Source of the DNA: Rhodococcus oryzae
GTDB taxonomy: Bacteria > Actinomycetota > Actinomycetes > Mycobacteriales > Mycobacteriaceae
Length of the DNA: 64,000 nt
Assembly: GCF_005049235.1 (NCBI RefSeq)
Contig: NZ_SUMD01000004.1
Coordinates: 124,001-188,000 of the forward strand
Direction: 5' to 3'
Shown here piece after piece: positions 12,364-22,238 of this stretch. Made by a program: the position numbers and the translations under genes. A model generated the notes under the pieces. That model worked only from the letters and a program-made list of their open reading frames with translations, was not told where the DNA came from and ran no database searches. The stretch's first letter is position 1, and the number at the start of each line of letters is the position of its first letter.

Positions 12364-13296
12364 TCAGCGGAGCAGCTTGGCCTTCAGCTTGCCGATGGTG
12401 GCCTGATCCAGGCCGAGGCCGTCGGTCAGGTACTTGTCGACGGTGCCGTAGTCCGCCTTGACCTGGTCCAGGCCGGCCTGCAGGTAGCTGGCCTCGACGC
12501 CGAACAGCGGATCGAAGAGCTTGGCGACCTCTTCGCCCTTGGTGGCGACGATGTAGGCGCGCGTCTTGGCGGCCCATTCCTTGTTGTACTCGTTGGTGAG
12601 CAGGTAGTCGCTCATGATGGTCGCGTCGTTGACGCCTGCGATGCTCTGCAGCAGCATCGAGGTCCAGCCGGTGCGGTCCTTGCCCGCGGTGCAGTGATAG
12701 ACCTGTGCGCCGGGGGTGTTCGCCAGCTCGGTGAGCAGCTGCTTGAAGCCGTCCTTCTCGTTCGCTCCGGTGACGAACGCCTGGTTCATCTGCCGCATCA
12801 TGTTGCGGGCGTCCTCGGGGGTCTTGATCAGGCCGACCATGTCGTTGATGTTGCCGGACAGGATCGGGATGCGGACGTACTCGGCGCCGGCGGGCACGCG
12901 ATCGGCCTTGTCGTGGACCTCCTGGTCCGAGCGCAGGTCGTAGACCGCCGAGAGCTTCAGGCCCTCGAGGGTGGTCAGGTCGGCGTCGTTCGGCACGATC
13001 GCGTCGGCGCGGTAGAAGACACCCTTGTTGAGGTTCTTTCCGTTGGCGCCCGCGTAGCCGGCGCCGGTGCCCGCGACGTCGCGGAAGTTGGGCACGCTGG
13101 CGAGCCGGGGGGCGTCCGGTGCGGTCTGGCCCGCGCCGACGCTACCGAGGCCGGCGGACCCGGAGTTGAGCAGTTCGGCGAGCGCCGGGGGAAGGACCGG
13201 GTCGGCCTGCGCGAGCCCGGCGCCGCTGAAACCGGCGAGCAGCACTCCGCTCGTCACCAGCAGAGATCCTGCGATCCTGGAACCGTGTCGAGACAT
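12364..13296 (-). CDS. secreted tyrosine/lipid phosphatase (PtpB family)
   Basis: 310 aa from the ATG at 13296, which has GGAAGG at good spacing; the longer open frame upstream has no support. An N-terminal Sec signal (about 1-32, ending GAGLAQADP) makes it exported. The catalytic P-loop YHCTAGKDRTGW has Cys202 and the Arg seven residues from His in the C(X)5R motif, with Lys and Asp inside the loop as in PtpB of M. tuberculosis (Rv0153c), an enzyme that also acts on phosphoinositides. NFRDVAGTGAGYAG near residue 85 is the typical substrate-side loop. It stands alone and is divergent from secG. The target is unknown. Confidence 0.9.
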   Translation of the reverse strand: MSRHGSRIAGSLLVTSGVLLAGFSGAGLAQADPVLPPALAELLNSGSAGLGSVGAGQTAPDAPRLASVPNFRDVAGTGAGYAGANGKNLNKGVFYRADAIVPNDADLTTLEGLKLSAVYDLRSDQEVHDKADRVPAGAEYVRIPILSGNINDMVGLIKTPEDARNMMRQMNQAFVTGANEKDGFKQLLTELANTPGAQVYHCTAGKDRTGWTSMLLQSIAGVNDATIMSDYLLTNEYNKEWAAKTRAYIVATKGEEVAKLFDPLFGVEASYLQAGLDQVKADYGTVDKYLTDGLGLDQATIGKLKAKLLR

Positions 13297-13510
13297 GAAG
13301 AACCTTCCGATCGGATGTGTGAGGTCTGTCGGGAGGCGAAGGTAGTCACGTGGGCGATCCGCTGTCTCGAATGACGGCCGTTCCTCCCGCTCAGCGGTCA
13401 CAATTCGTGTTGGGAGGCTCACAATCCGGTCCGATACGAGTCCATGGCGGGCCAAACGGTAGGCTTGGGCGACTTGTGGCCGTATCCGTCAGCGAAGGCG
13501 TGGAGATTAC

Positions 13511-13744
13511 ATGGAACTGTTCCTGGACATCCTGCTGGTGATCACCAGCCTGCTGCTGATCGTGCTGGTGCTGCTGCACCGTGGTAAGGGCGGCGGCCTG
13601 TCCAGCCTGTTCGGTGGCGGCGTGCAGTCCAGCCTGTCCGGTTCCACGGTCGTGGAGAAGAACCTCGACCGGATCACCGTGTTCACGGCCATCGTCTGGC
13701 TGATCGCTATCCTCGGCATCGGTCTCCAGATCAAGTACAGCTGA
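13511..13744 (+). CDS. secG: preprotein translocase subunit SecG
   Basis: 77 aa with two membrane helices (about 3-20 and 54-73) separated by the SecG loop [20 protein letters not shown]. Accessory subunit of the SecYEG channel. The position after tpiA is the usual actinobacterial place. The upstream region 13297-13510 is shared with the divergent phosphatase gene and should hold both promoters. Confidence 0.95.
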   Translation: MELFLDILLVITSLLLIVLVLLHRGKGGGLSSLFGGGVQSSLSGSTVVEKNLDRITVFTAIVWLIAILGIGLQIKYS

Positions 13745-13808
13745 CGACACCACCGGATCTGGACGTCTTGATCCTGCCGGGACGGGGCTGAGCACCGATA
13801 CTGGTTCC

Positions 13809-16625
13809 ATGAACCCGTTGCCCGTGCACGAGGGTCCGCGTCCCCACCACCCGGCCGAGCCTCCGCGGGAGGCCACCGAACCGCTGCGCGAGGACATCCG
13901 GCTGCTCGGCGGGATTCTCGGCGAGATCATCCGCGAGCAGGCGGGCGACGAGGTCTTCGAGCTGGTCGAGCGCGCGCGAGTCGAGTCATTCAGGGTGCGC
14001 CGATCGGAGATCGATCGTGCCGAGCTGGCCGCCCTGTTCTCGAGCGTCGATGTCGGCGTCGCGATCCCGGTCATCCGCGCCTTCAGTCACTTCGCCCTGC
14101 TGGCCAACCTCGCGGAGGACCTGCACCGCGAGCGGCGCCGAGCGGTCCACGTCCGGTCGGGCGAGCCGCCGCAGGACAGCAGCCTCGCCTCGACCTACCG
14201 GAAACTCGATGCGGCGCAACTCGATCCGGCGACCGTGTCCCACGAGCTCGAGGGCGCATCGGTGGTGCCGGTGATCACCGCACACCCGACCGAGACCCGC
14301 CGCCGTACCGTCTTCGAGACCCAGCACCGGATCACCGAGCTGATGCGATTCCGCGAGCGCACGGAGCTGGACCCGGGCGAACTGGCTGGGGTCGACCGCG
14401 ACCTGCACCGGCAGATCCTCATCCTGTGGCAGACCGCCCTGATCCGGCTGTCGCGGTTGCGGATCCAGGACGAGATCGAGGTGGGCCTGAGGTATTACGA
14501 CGCGGCTCTGTTCGAGGTGGTCCCGAGGATCAATGCCCAGCTGCGCGCGGAACTCCGGCGCCGGTGGCCGGATGCGAACCTGCTGGCCGAGCCGATGCTC
14601 ACCCTCGGATCCTGGATCGGCGGCGACCGCGACGGGAATCCCTTCGTGACGGCGGAGGTGGTGCGCCGGGCGACCCGGCGGGCCGCGGCCACCGCGCTCG
14701 AGCACCATCTCGGCGAACTCGAGCTGCTCGAGCGGGAACTGTCCATGTCGGATCGGCTGGTCGACTCCTCGGCGGCACTGCGGGCCCTCGCGGACGCGTC
14801 GGGCGACGACTCGCCGTTCCGGTCGGACGAGTCGTATCGGCGTGCGCTGCGCGGGATCCGGGGGCGGCTCACGGCGACCGCGGTCCGCATTCTCGGCGGG
14901 GCCGAGGTCGCGCTGTCGAGGTCCGCCCTTCATCAGGCGGGCCTGGAGCCGTTCGGCACGGCGGCAGAGCTGCTCGCCGACCTCGACGTGATCGACGCGT
15001 CGCTGCGCGGGCACGGCGATGAGCTGGTTGCCGAGGATCGGCTCGCGACGATGCGGGAGTCGGTGCAGGCGTTCGGGTTCCACCTGTCCGGACTGGACAT
15101 GCGGCAGAACTCGGAGGTGCATGAACAGGTGATCGCGGAGCTGTTCGCCTGGGCGGGTGTGCATCCGGACTATCGGGCGCTGTCCGAGCAGGAGCGGGTC
15201 GCGTTGTTGACCGCGGAGCTCGGGATGCGGCGGCCGCTGGTGGGTCCCGGGGCCCGGTTCGGCGAGTTGACCACCTCCGAACTGGCGATCCTGGCCGCGG
15301 GGGCGGAGGCCGTCAAGAGCATCGGGGCAGGGTCGATCCCGAACTACATCATCAGCATGTGCACCTCCGTCAGCGACATGCTGGAGGCTGCGGTGCTGCT
15401 CAAGGAGGTCGGCCTGCTCGATCCGGGGGCGAACGGGTCCGCGCCGTCGTGCCCGGTCGGGATCGTGCCGCTGTTCGAGACCATCGAGGACCTGCAGGGC
15501 GGAGCGGCGACGTTGACCGCGGTGCTGGACGTGCCGGTGTACCGCGCACTGCTGACCGCCCGCGGCGGCCGGCAGGAGGTGATGCTGGGGTACTCGGACT
15601 CGAACAAGGACGGCGGATACCTCGCGGCGAACTGGGCGTTGTACCGGGCCGAGCTCGACCTGGTGGACGCGGCCCGGTCGGCGGGAATTCGGCTGCGGCT
15701 CTTCCACGGCCGCGGCGGCACCGTCGGGCGCGGTGGGGGACCGAGCTACGAGGCGATCCTCGCGCAGCCGCCGGGCGCGGTGGCGGGGTCGCTCCGTATC
15801 ACCGAGCAGGGCGAGGTGATCGCCGCGAAGTACGCCGAACCCCGACTGGCGCACCGCAATCTGGAGACCCTGCTCGCGGCGACGCTCGAGTCCACGCTGC
15901 TGGATGTGGAGGGGCTCGGCACGGATGCGGAACCTGCGTACGCGGTGCTCGACGAGCTGGCCGCGGCGGCCCGGGTCGCGTACAGCGACCTGGTGCACGA
16001 CACGCCTGGGTTCGTGGAGTACTTCACCACCTCGACGCCGGTCGCCGAGATCGGCGCGCTGAACATCGGCAGCCGGCCGGCCTCGCGCAAGGCCACCAAG
16101 TCGATCGCGGACCTGCGGGCGATCCCGTGGGTGTTGTCCTGGAGCCAGTCCCGCGTGATGCTGCCGGGCTGGTACGGCACGGGGACGGCGTTCGAGGAGT
16201 GGGTCGGCGGCGATCCGGAACGCCTGGCCAGGCTCACCGAGTTGTACGAGCGGTGGCCGTTCTTCCGTACCGTGCTCTCGAACATGGCGATGGTGATGTC
16301 GAAGTCGGACATGGGCCTGGCGGCGCGGTACGCGGAGCTGGTGCCGGATGTGGCGTTGCGGGAGAGGGTGTTCGGCAAGATCACCGCAGAGCACGCGCGG
16401 ACGATCGCGATGTACAAGGCGATCACCGGCAACGACGACCTGCTCGCCGACAACCCGGGACTGCGGAGGTCGGTGCACAACCGGTTCCCGTACCTCGAGC
16501 CGCTGAACCACCTGCAGGTGGAGTTGCTGCGCCGGTATCGTTCCGGCGACGACAGCGACCTGGTGCGGCGCGGCATCCAGCTGACGATGAACGGACTGGC
16601 CACGGCGCTGCGCAACAGCGGGTAG
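13809..16625 (+). CDS. ppc: phosphoenolpyruvate carboxylase
   Basis: 938 aa. Adds bicarbonate to PEP to make oxaloacetate, refilling the citrate cycle. Catalytic landmarks: His in [16 protein letters not shown] (about residue 157), [11 protein letters not shown], the [17 protein letters not shown] loop, the mobile [13 protein letters not shown] loop, and [11 protein letters not shown]. The C-terminus LRNSG matches the family's terminal turn. Starts 64 bases after secG and may share its transcript. As I recall, M. tuberculosis lacks ppc while corynebacteria and rhodococci have it. Confidence 0.97.
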   Translation: MNPLPVHEGPRPHHPAEPPREATEPLREDIRLLGGILGEIIREQAGDEVFELVERARVESFRVRRSEIDRAELAALFSSVDVGVAIPVIRAFSHFALLANLAEDLHRERRRAVHVRSGEPPQDSSLASTYRKLDAAQLDPATVSHELEGASVVPVITAHPTETRRRTVFETQHRITELMRFRERTELDPGELAGVDRDLHRQILILWQTALIRLSRLRIQDEIEVGLRYYDAALFEVVPRINAQLRAELRRRWPDANLLAEPMLTLGSWIGGDRDGNPFVTAEVVRRATRRAAATALEHHLGELELLERELSMSDRLVDSSAALRALADASGDDSPFRSDESYRRALRGIRGRLTATAVRILGGAEVALSRSALHQAGLEPFGTAAELLADLDVIDASLRGHGDELVAEDRLATMRESVQAFGFHLSGLDMRQNSEVHEQVIAELFAWAGVHPDYRALSEQERVALLTAELGMRRPLVGPGARFGELTTSELAILAAGAEAVKSIGAGSIPNYIISMCTSVSDMLEAAVLLKEVGLLDPGANGSAPSCPVGIVPLFETIEDLQGGAATLTAVLDVPVYRALLTARGGRQEVMLGYSDSNKDGGYLAANWALYRAELDLVDAARSAGIRLRLFHGRGGTVGRGGGPSYEAILAQPPGAVAGSLRITEQGEVIAAKYAEPRLAHRNLETLLAATLESTLLDVEGLGTDAEPAYAVLDELAAAARVAYSDLVHDTPGFVEYFTTSTPVAEIGALNIGSRPASRKATKSIADLRAIPWVLSWSQSRVMLPGWYGTGTAFEEWVGGDPERLARLTELYERWPFFRTVLSNMAMVMSKSDMGLAARYAELVPDVALRERVFGKITAEHARTIAMYKAITGNDDLLADNPGLRRSVHNRFPYLEPLNHLQVELLRRYRSGDDSDLVRRGIQLTMNGLATALRNSG

Positions 16626-16662
16626 CGCATCGGGGTTCCGGGGAGGGGAGGACGATCCGCCG

Positions 16663-17283
16663 ATGGCGACCTTTGACGCGACGGTCGAGGACTACGATTC
16701 GCGCGATCTGCTCGCGATGTCCGGAGGCCCGGCGTGGACGCTCGACGTCGAGCGGTCGGCGCTGCTCGTCCACGACCTCCAGCCCTACTACGCGGATGTG
16801 CTGGCGAGCGGGGTTCGTTCGCGAGTGGTCGCCGAGACATCCAGACTTGTGGACTGGGCCGCAGCCCGGGGAGTGCCCGTGATCGGGAGCGCCCCTCGCG
16901 CGGCCACCGAGCCGAGGCAACGCGGCCTGCTCGGAGAACTGTGGGGGATGGGTCCGACGGAGTGGCAATCGGCCGAGACGGCGATCGACTCGCTCGAATC
17001 GGGCGTGACGTGGGTGAAGAAGCGCAGCTACAGCGCCTTCTTCGCAACCGACCTCGCCGAGGAGTTGCGCCGAACCGGTCGTGACCAGTTGGTCGTCGCG
17101 GGCGTCTTCGCGTCGGCGGGCATCCTCGCAACGACCTTCGACGCGTTCGCGCGCGATGTGCAGTGCTTCGTTGCGGTCGAGGCGACAGCCGACCATACGA
17201 AGGACCTGCACGCGACAGCGCTTGGACTCATTGCGGAGCTCACCGGCCGGGTGGTGTCGGTTGCGGAGATTGTCGCGAGGTGA
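16663..17283 (+). CDS. isochorismatase-family hydrolase, PhzD/EntB-like
   Basis: 206 aa. Cysteine-hydrolase fold: Asp in SALLVHDLQPYYADVL (about residue 36), Lys in TWVKKRSYSAFFATDL, and the loop VAGVFASAGILATTFDAF. That loop has no Cys at the usual nucleophile position, as in the isochorismate vinyl-ether hydrolases PhzD and EntB, which do not need one. It therefore looks like a true isochorismatase-type enzyme rather than a nicotinamidase. No phenazine or siderophore genes are nearby, so the pathway is unknown. It follows ppc by 37 bases and converges with the HNH gene. Confidence 0.85.
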   Translation: MATFDATVEDYDSRDLLAMSGGPAWTLDVERSALLVHDLQPYYADVLASGVRSRVVAETSRLVDWAAARGVPVIGSAPRAATEPRQRGLLGELWGMGPTEWQSAETAIDSLESGVTWVKKRSYSAFFATDLAEELRRTGRDQLVVAGVFASAGILATTFDAFARDVQCFVAVEATADHTKDLHATALGLIAELTGRVVSVAEIVAR

Positions 17284-17296
17284 GGGTGTCCGACGC

Positions 17297-18691
17297 TCAA
17301 GCGGCGAAGGTGAATCGGTTCTGCCGGTTGTGAGCCGGCCTGGGTGATCGTTGGGAGTCGATCCACCTGGGTGGGCGGAACCACGGGTGTCCGTCGTCTC
17401 CGATGAAGACTTCCCAATCGTTCTTGTGGATGAGCTGATGGTGAAATCGGCAGAGTAGTACCAGGTTCGACAGTTTGGTGTGGCCGCCGTTGGACCAATG
17501 TTTGATGTGATGCGCCTCGGTCCAGGCGGCGGGTCTGGTGCAGCCGGGGAAGGCACATCCGCCGTCGCGGGCATGGAGTGCTCGACGCATTCTCCTGTTG
17601 ACGAGGCGGGTGCTGCGGCCGACATCGAGTGGGGTGCCCTCGTCGTCCATGGTGATGGGGGTGATGACGGCATCGCAGGAGATGCGGGCGGCGAGTCGCT
17701 GTGAGATCGGGCCGAGCCACGGCATCCATGCTGGCCCGCGCTTACTGGCGGCTGATCTGTGGGGTGAGTGACCGTCGGGTTCTGGCGCGTCCTCGGGGGT
17801 TCTGGAGGCGGAGGCGAGGTCGTTGGCATCGACGAATACCGTGAGATTGGGCCGTTCGCCGCCTTCGTCGGGTGCCTGGCCGGAGTTCAGATAGGCGCGA
17901 ACGATGTCGGTGAGTGCCTCGGCCCGGCGTTGCGCTGGGGTGCGGTCGTCCCGGTCGCTGGCTCCGTCTCTGCTGGTGGCGCCGGGTCGCGGTTTGGAGA
18001 GCGCCGACAGCGCGGTGAGAAGGAGTTCGCCGGACTCGGCGTCCAGGGTTCCTTTGAGGTGGACGCGCCCGCCGAGAGTGGGTGAGGCGAAGAACTCGTT
18101 GAGGTCGGGGTTCTCTGCGTCTCTGGGCTTTCCTTCATCCTCGGATTCGATGATCTGCTTGAGTGCGCGGGCTCGTTTGGCGAGTACGAGTGAGTCTTCG
18201 CCGTGTGCCGCGAAGAGCAGGTACTCCGCGCACGCAGTGGCCGCGTCGACGTCGGCAGCGTTCCACGGGAGATCGGCATCGTCCGTATCTGTGCCCGTGG
18301 GGTCGTGATCAGCCGGGAACCGGTCGGCGAGATTGTCAGGAAGCGAAGCGAGAAACCCCAGTATCACGCGCACATGGTCGATATCGATCGCCCCGGCATC
18401 GAACGCGGTCGCGACGGCCGGATTCCGCACCAACTGATTCCCGAGCGTGACGACCTGATTGGCGCGACCCGGCGTCATTCCTGTGGTCCCTGCCAGCCAT
18501 GCTCCGGGCGAGGACGCCCCGGCATTCTCGGCAGCACAGCGCTGATCGATCTCGTGCATCATCCGAACCCGGAGCGCCTCGCACCGCCGCATCATCAACG
18601 ACAAGGCAGGAACAAGGTCCAGCAACTCGGACTCGTCGAGGCGCCAGGCCGCCACATCCTGTGGCGCATCCAGCAACTCGTTGAGTTCCAT
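17297..18691 (-). CDS. DUF222 / HNH endonuclease protein (13E12-repeat family)
   Basis: 464 aa from the ATG at 18691. An N-terminal and central alpha-helical DUF222 region (about 1-330) is followed by a C-terminal HNH nuclease motif: DGGCAFPGCTRPAAWTEAHH, then HWSNGGHTKLSNLVLLC, then HHQLIH, which carries the Cys pair and catalytic and metal His residues. This is the 13E12 family, repeated in many actinobacterial genomes and LexA-controlled in mycobacteria as I recall. A LexA box lies 15 bases upstream of the start, and an in-frame ATG at 18715 falls inside the box, which argues for the start at 18691. The biological role is unproven; mobile-element-like behaviour and DNA-damage function have both been considered. 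Confidence 0.88.
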   Translation of the reverse strand: MELNELLDAPQDVAAWRLDESELLDLVPALSLMMRRCEALRVRMMHEIDQRCAAENAGASSPGAWLAGTTGMTPGRANQVVTLGNQLVRNPAVATAFDAGAIDIDHVRVILGFLASLPDNLADRFPADHDPTGTDTDDADLPWNAADVDAATACAEYLLFAAHGEDSLVLAKRARALKQIIESEDEGKPRDAENPDLNEFFASPTLGGRVHLKGTLDAESGELLLTALSALSKPRPGATSRDGASDRDDRTPAQRRAEALTDIVRAYLNSGQAPDEGGERPNLTVFVDANDLASASRTPEDAPEPDGHSPHRSAASKRGPAWMPWLGPISQRLAARISCDAVITPITMDDEGTPLDVGRSTRLVNRRMRRALHARDGGCAFPGCTRPAAWTEAHHIKHWSNGGHTKLSNLVLLCRFHHQLIHKNDWEVFIGDDGHPWFRPPRWIDSQRSPRPAHNRQNRFTFAA

Positions 18692-18705
18692 AACGCCGAT
18701 TCTAC

Positions 18706-18721
18706 TCGAATACATGTTCGA
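18706..18721 (-). promoter_or_regulatory. LexA (SOS) box upstream of the HNH gene
   Basis: Read on the minus strand: TCGAACATGTATTCGA. This is the actinobacterial SOS consensus TCGAAC-N4-GTTCGA with one mismatch. It ends 15 bases before the HNH gene start, where a repressor would block the promoter. Confidence 0.85.
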
Positions 18722-19042
18722 ACGTCGCGGGATCTGGTTGCTGTTGTGGAGGCCTACATGTGCGCCAAACTCCATAGCTGACCTAACGGTGGAACCGCAG
18801 CGCTCGCCCCCGCGTCAAACTCCCCAACGGTCGCAAAAGGCCGAGGAGGGAGTCCCGCGATGACCGACTGCTCAGGAGCGCAGGCAGCATGGCGTGGGGG
18901 AATCGACAAGCGGTCACGTAACCGCCCCGCGATCCGCAGCGGCTGCCGATCGGCGGCGTTGCCGCGCGAGGTGTGGGGTGCGCCCGAGATACATCCGGTC
19001 CGTCCTCCCGTCGTGGAGGACGAACCGGATGAGGGCTGAGCG
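18722..19042. other. intergenic region between the HNH gene and pgl
   Basis: About 320 bases with no supported gene. It holds the upstream side of the HNH promoter and, at the far end, the hairpin at 18993-19030. The short open frames on either strand look like chance high-GC frames. Confidence 0.6.
18993..19030 (-). terminator. terminator of the pentose-phosphate operon
   Basis: 16-bp stem with one mismatch: 18993-19008 (ATCCGGTCCGTCCTCC) pairs with 19015-19030; loop CGTCGT. It lies 12 bases beyond the pgl stop, at the end of the tkt-to-pgl operon. Confidence 0.85.
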
Positions 19043-19792
19043 TCAGCTGGCGGGCAGGTCCGCGGCAGCGGCCTTGTCGAGCATCCAGATGGTCGACTCG
19101 GAACCGATCGCACCGGCCGACGGGATGTCCACGGGGCGGGCGCCGGTCAGCGCCGCGCTCACGGCTTCGGCCTTGTCCGCGCCCGCGACCAGCAGCCACA
19201 CGCGCTTGGCCCGCCGCACGGCCGGAAGCGTCAGGGTGACCCGCTGCGCCGGCGGCTTGGGGGAGTCGGTGACCCCCACGACGAACCGCTTGTCCTCGCG
19301 GACGGCATCGGTGTCCGGGAACAGCGAATTGATGTGGCCCTCGCCGCCCATGCCGAGCAGGTGGACGTCGAACTCGGGGATCGAGTTCGACCCGGCGTGC
19401 GCGCTGAGCAGGTGGCTGTAGGCGACGGCCGCGGCATCGGGGTCGCCCGCGTACAGCCCGTCGCCGTACGGCATCGGGTGCAGGCGCGCAGGCGTCACCG
19501 GCACGTGGTCGAGCAGTGCCTCGTGCGCCTGGACCTCGTTGCGGTCCGGATGGCCACGGGGCAGGAATCGCTCATCGCCCCAGTAGAAGTCGACCTTGGA
19601 CCAGTCGACGGCGCCCGGATTCTCCCGGACCTTGCGCAGCAGCCCGATCCCGTTCCCTCCGCCGGTGAGCACCACCGCGGCCTCGCCGCGCTCGGCCTGC
19701 GCGGCGACGATCACGTCGACGAACTGGGCGGCCGCGGCCGTCACCAGTTCATCGGAATCGGCGTAGGTCTGCACGCTCACGTTGTCACTCAT
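19043..19792 (-). CDS. pgl: 6-phosphogluconolactonase
   Basis: 249 aa. Hydrolyses 6-phosphogluconolactone, the product of the zwf enzyme. Family motifs are VVLTGGGNGIGLLRKV, VDFYWGDERFLPRGHPDRN and HLLGMGGEGHINSLFPD. Start overlaps the end of opcA by 8 bases, so the two are coupled. Last gene of the tkt-tal-zwf-opcA-pgl operon, in the same order as mycobacterial Rv1449c-Rv1445c. Confidence 0.97.
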   Translation of the reverse strand: MSDNVSVQTYADSDELVTAAAAQFVDVIVAAQAERGEAAVVLTGGGNGIGLLRKVRENPGAVDWSKVDFYWGDERFLPRGHPDRNEVQAHEALLDHVPVTPARLHPMPYGDGLYAGDPDAAAVAYSHLLSAHAGSNSIPEFDVHLLGMGGEGHINSLFPDTDAVREDKRFVVGVTDSPKPPAQRVTLTLPAVRRAKRVWLLVAGADKAEAVSAALTGARPVDIPSAGAIGSESTIWMLDKAAAADLPAS

Positions 19793-20705
19793 AGTTCACC
19801 TTCGTCAGCCCCGAGAGCGCCGCGTGGTAGATCTCGTCCGGGTCGAGGCGGCGCAGCTCCTCGGCCAGGCAGTCGCGGGTCTCTCGGCGAGCAAGCGAGA
19901 CAAGGGAATCCGGCGCCCCGAGTCTGCTCAGGGTCGCGGTCTTGCCGGTCTGCGGCCTGCTGAGCGTCACCGATCCACTCTCGCGTTCCAGCACGACCCT
20001 CAGCTCGCCCGCCACCCGTCGGACCGGCCCGTCGATGCGGCTGGCCAGCCACCCGGCGATCATGTCGACGGCGGGTTCCTCGGCGAGGCCGGACACCGTC
20101 GCCGAGACGATCCGCTCGTACGGCGGCTGATCGAGGGCGGAGGTGAGCAGCGCCCGCCAGTAGGTGATGCGACTCCACGCGAGGTCGGTGTCGCCCGCGG
20201 TGTACGACTGCAGCCGCGACTTGATGGTGGCCAGCGGGTCCCGTGCCCCGGTCGCATCCGTGATGCGGCGGATCGCCAACCGCCCCACCGGATCCTGCGC
20301 GGGGAACGGCGGGCTCTTGTCGGGCCACCACGCGACCACCGGGGTGTCCGGCAGCAGGAACGGAACGACCACGCTGCTCTCGTGGTCGGCCAGCTCGCCG
20401 TGCAGCCGCAGTACCACGACCTCCGAGGCGCCGGCGTCGCCGCCGACTCGGATCTGCGCGTCGAGCCGCGTCTCGGCCGACCGGTCGCCGCGTGCGACCA
20501 CGATCACCCGACACGGATGCTCGCGACTCGCCTCGTTGGCCGCGTCGATGACGTCCTCGGCGTTCTCGCTGTCCAGGGTGCAGACGACGAGCGTCAGCAC
20601 CCGACCGAGGGTCACCGCACCGCCGGTCTCGCGGACCTCGACGAGCTTCTTGTTGATCTTCTCGGTGGTCGTCGAGGGGATGTCGATGATCACGGCCTTC
20701 TCCAT
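19785..20705 (-). CDS. opcA: glucose-6-phosphate dehydrogenase assembly protein OpcA
   Basis: 306 aa. OpcA is needed for assembly and redox control of glucose-6-phosphate dehydrogenase in cyanobacteria and actinobacteria. Recognisable parts are the start IIDIPSTTTEKINKKLVEVR, VVVPFLLPDTPVVAWWPD and LASRIDGPVRRV. The ATG lies inside the zwf 3' end (16-base overlap), which ties its synthesis to that of its partner enzyme. Confidence 0.96.
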   Translation of the reverse strand: MEKAVIIDIPSTTTEKINKKLVEVRETGGAVTLGRVLTLVVCTLDSENAEDVIDAANEASREHPCRVIVVARGDRSAETRLDAQIRVGGDAGASEVVVLRLHGELADHESSVVVPFLLPDTPVVAWWPDKSPPFPAQDPVGRLAIRRITDATGARDPLATIKSRLQSYTAGDTDLAWSRITYWRALLTSALDQPPYERIVSATVSGLAEEPAVDMIAGWLASRIDGPVRRVAGELRVVLERESGSVTLSRPQTGKTATLSRLGAPDSLVSLARRETRDCLAEELRRLDPDEIYHAALSGLTKVNYE

Positions 20706-22234
20706 TCACGTCCGGTGCGACGGAGCATCTCCTGCGCCGAATCCGGACCCCAGGTGCCGGCCTCGTACGGTTCGGGCTTGCCGGACTCGGCCCAGTGCTC
20801 GAGCACCGGGTCGAGGATCTTCCAGGACAGCTCGACCTCGGCGTTGACGGGGAACAGCGACGGCTCGCCGAGCAGCACGTCGAGGATCAGGCGCTCGTAG
20901 GCCTCGGGGGAGGACTCGGTGAACGCCTGGCCGTAGCTGAAGTCCATGTTGACGTCGCGGACCTCCATGGAGGATCCGGGCACCTTGGAGCCGAACCGCA
21001 TCGTCACGCCCTCGTCCGGCTGCACCCGGATCACCAGTGCGTTCTGGCCGAGCTCCTCGGTCATGGTCTTGTCGAACGGCAGGTGTGGTGCCCGCTTGAA
21101 CACCACCGCGATCTCGGTGACCCTGCGGCCCAAACGTTTTCCGGTGCGGAGGTAGAACGGGACGCCCGCCCAACGGCGCGTGTCCACCTCGAGGGTGATC
21201 GCGGCGAAGGTCTCCGTGGTGGAGTCCTTCGAGAAGCCCTCCTCGTCGAGCAGGCCGACCACCCGCTGGCCGCCCTGCCACCCGCCCGCGTACTGACCGC
21301 GCGCGGTGGTCTCGTCGAGGGGCTCCGCGAGCCTGGTCGCGGAGAGCACCTTGATCTTCTCGGACTGCAGCTCGGAGGGCTCGAAGCTGACGGGCTCCTC
21401 CATCGCGGTGAAGGCGAGCAGCTGCAGCAGGTGGTTCTGGATGACGTCACGGGCGGCACCGATGCCGTCGTAGTACCCGGCCCGGCCGCCGAGTCCGATG
21501 TCCTCCGCCATGGTGATCTGCACGTGGTCGACGTAGTGCGCGTTCCAGATGGGGTCGAACAGCTGGTTTGCGAAGCGCAGCGCCAGGATGTTCTGCACCG
21601 TCTCCTTGCCGAGGTAGTGGTCGATGCGGAACACCGAGTCCTCGGGGAAGACCGTGTTGACGACCGCGTTGAGCTCCTTCGCGCTCTCCAGGTCGTGCCC
21701 GAACGGCTTCTCGATGACCACCCGTCGCCACTGGTCCTGCACCGGCTGCGCGAGCCCGGACTTGGACAGCTGCTCGCACACGGTGGGGAACGCGGCGGGC
21801 GGAATGGCCAGGTAGAACGCGTGGTTGCCGCCGGTGCCGCGCTCCTCGTCGAGATCACGCAGGGTCTTGGTCAGCTCGACGAACGCCGCATCGTCGTCGA
21901 AGCTGCCCTGCACGAACCGAATTCCCTCGGCGAGCCGCTCCCACACCTCCTCGCGGAAGGGGGTGCGGGAGTGCTGCTTGACCGCGTCGTGCACGACCTT
22001 GCCGAAGTCCTCGGCCGCCCAGTCCCTTCGCGCGAAGCCGACCAGGGCGAAGCCGGGCGGCAACAGGCCCCGGTTGGCCAGGTCGTACACGGCCGGCATC
22101 AGCTTCTTGCGCGCGAGATCGCCGGTGACCCCGAAGATCACCAGTGCGCACGGGCCCGCGATTCGCGGCAGTCGTTTGTCCCTCTCGTCCCGGAGTGGGT
22201 TGTCCCACCGCGGCGCGGAGCCCGTGCCCGGCAC
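20690..22234 (-). CDS. zwf: glucose-6-phosphate 1-dehydrogenase
   Basis: 514 aa. First, NADPH-producing step of the oxidative pentose-phosphate pathway. Visible are the NADP site VIFGVTGDLARKKLMPAVYD, the catalytic RIDHYLGKETVQN, and VIEKPFGHDLESAKEL. The open frame runs far upstream inside tal, but the GTG at 22234, four bases after the tal stop with AAGGG inside the tal end, gives exactly 514 codons and an N-terminus that aligns with mycobacterial Zwf2 (RDERDKRLPRIAGPC). Confidence 0.96.
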   Translation of the reverse strand: MPGTGSAPRWDNPLRDERDKRLPRIAGPCALVIFGVTGDLARKKLMPAVYDLANRGLLPPGFALVGFARRDWAAEDFGKVVHDAVKQHSRTPFREEVWERLAEGIRFVQGSFDDDAAFVELTKTLRDLDEERGTGGNHAFYLAIPPAAFPTVCEQLSKSGLAQPVQDQWRRVVIEKPFGHDLESAKELNAVVNTVFPEDSVFRIDHYLGKETVQNILALRFANQLFDPIWNAHYVDHVQITMAEDIGLGGRAGYYDGIGAARDVIQNHLLQLLAFTAMEEPVSFEPSELQSEKIKVLSATRLAEPLDETTARGQYAGGWQGGQRVVGLLDEEGFSKDSTTETFAAITLEVDTRRWAGVPFYLRTGKRLGRRVTEIAVVFKRAPHLPFDKTMTEELGQNALVIRVQPDEGVTMRFGSKVPGSSMEVRDVNMDFSYGQAFTESSPEAYERLILDVLLGEPSLFPVNAEVELSWKILDPVLEHWAESGKPEPYEAGTWGPDSAQEMLRRTGREWRRP

Positions 22235-22238
22235 CGGG

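Noticed and set aside
13986-16511. 841-codon open frame opposite ppc
   Set aside because: High-GC antisense shadow; composition is Arg/Gly/Pro-rich with no domain, while ppc on the other strand is fully recognisable. The same holds for long antisense frames opposite uvrC, pgk-tpiA, tkt, frdA and acn.
17297-18691. Recent mobile element at the DUF222/HNH gene
   Set aside because: No terminal repeats, target duplications or transposase; composition is like the neighbours. Only family membership hints at mobility.
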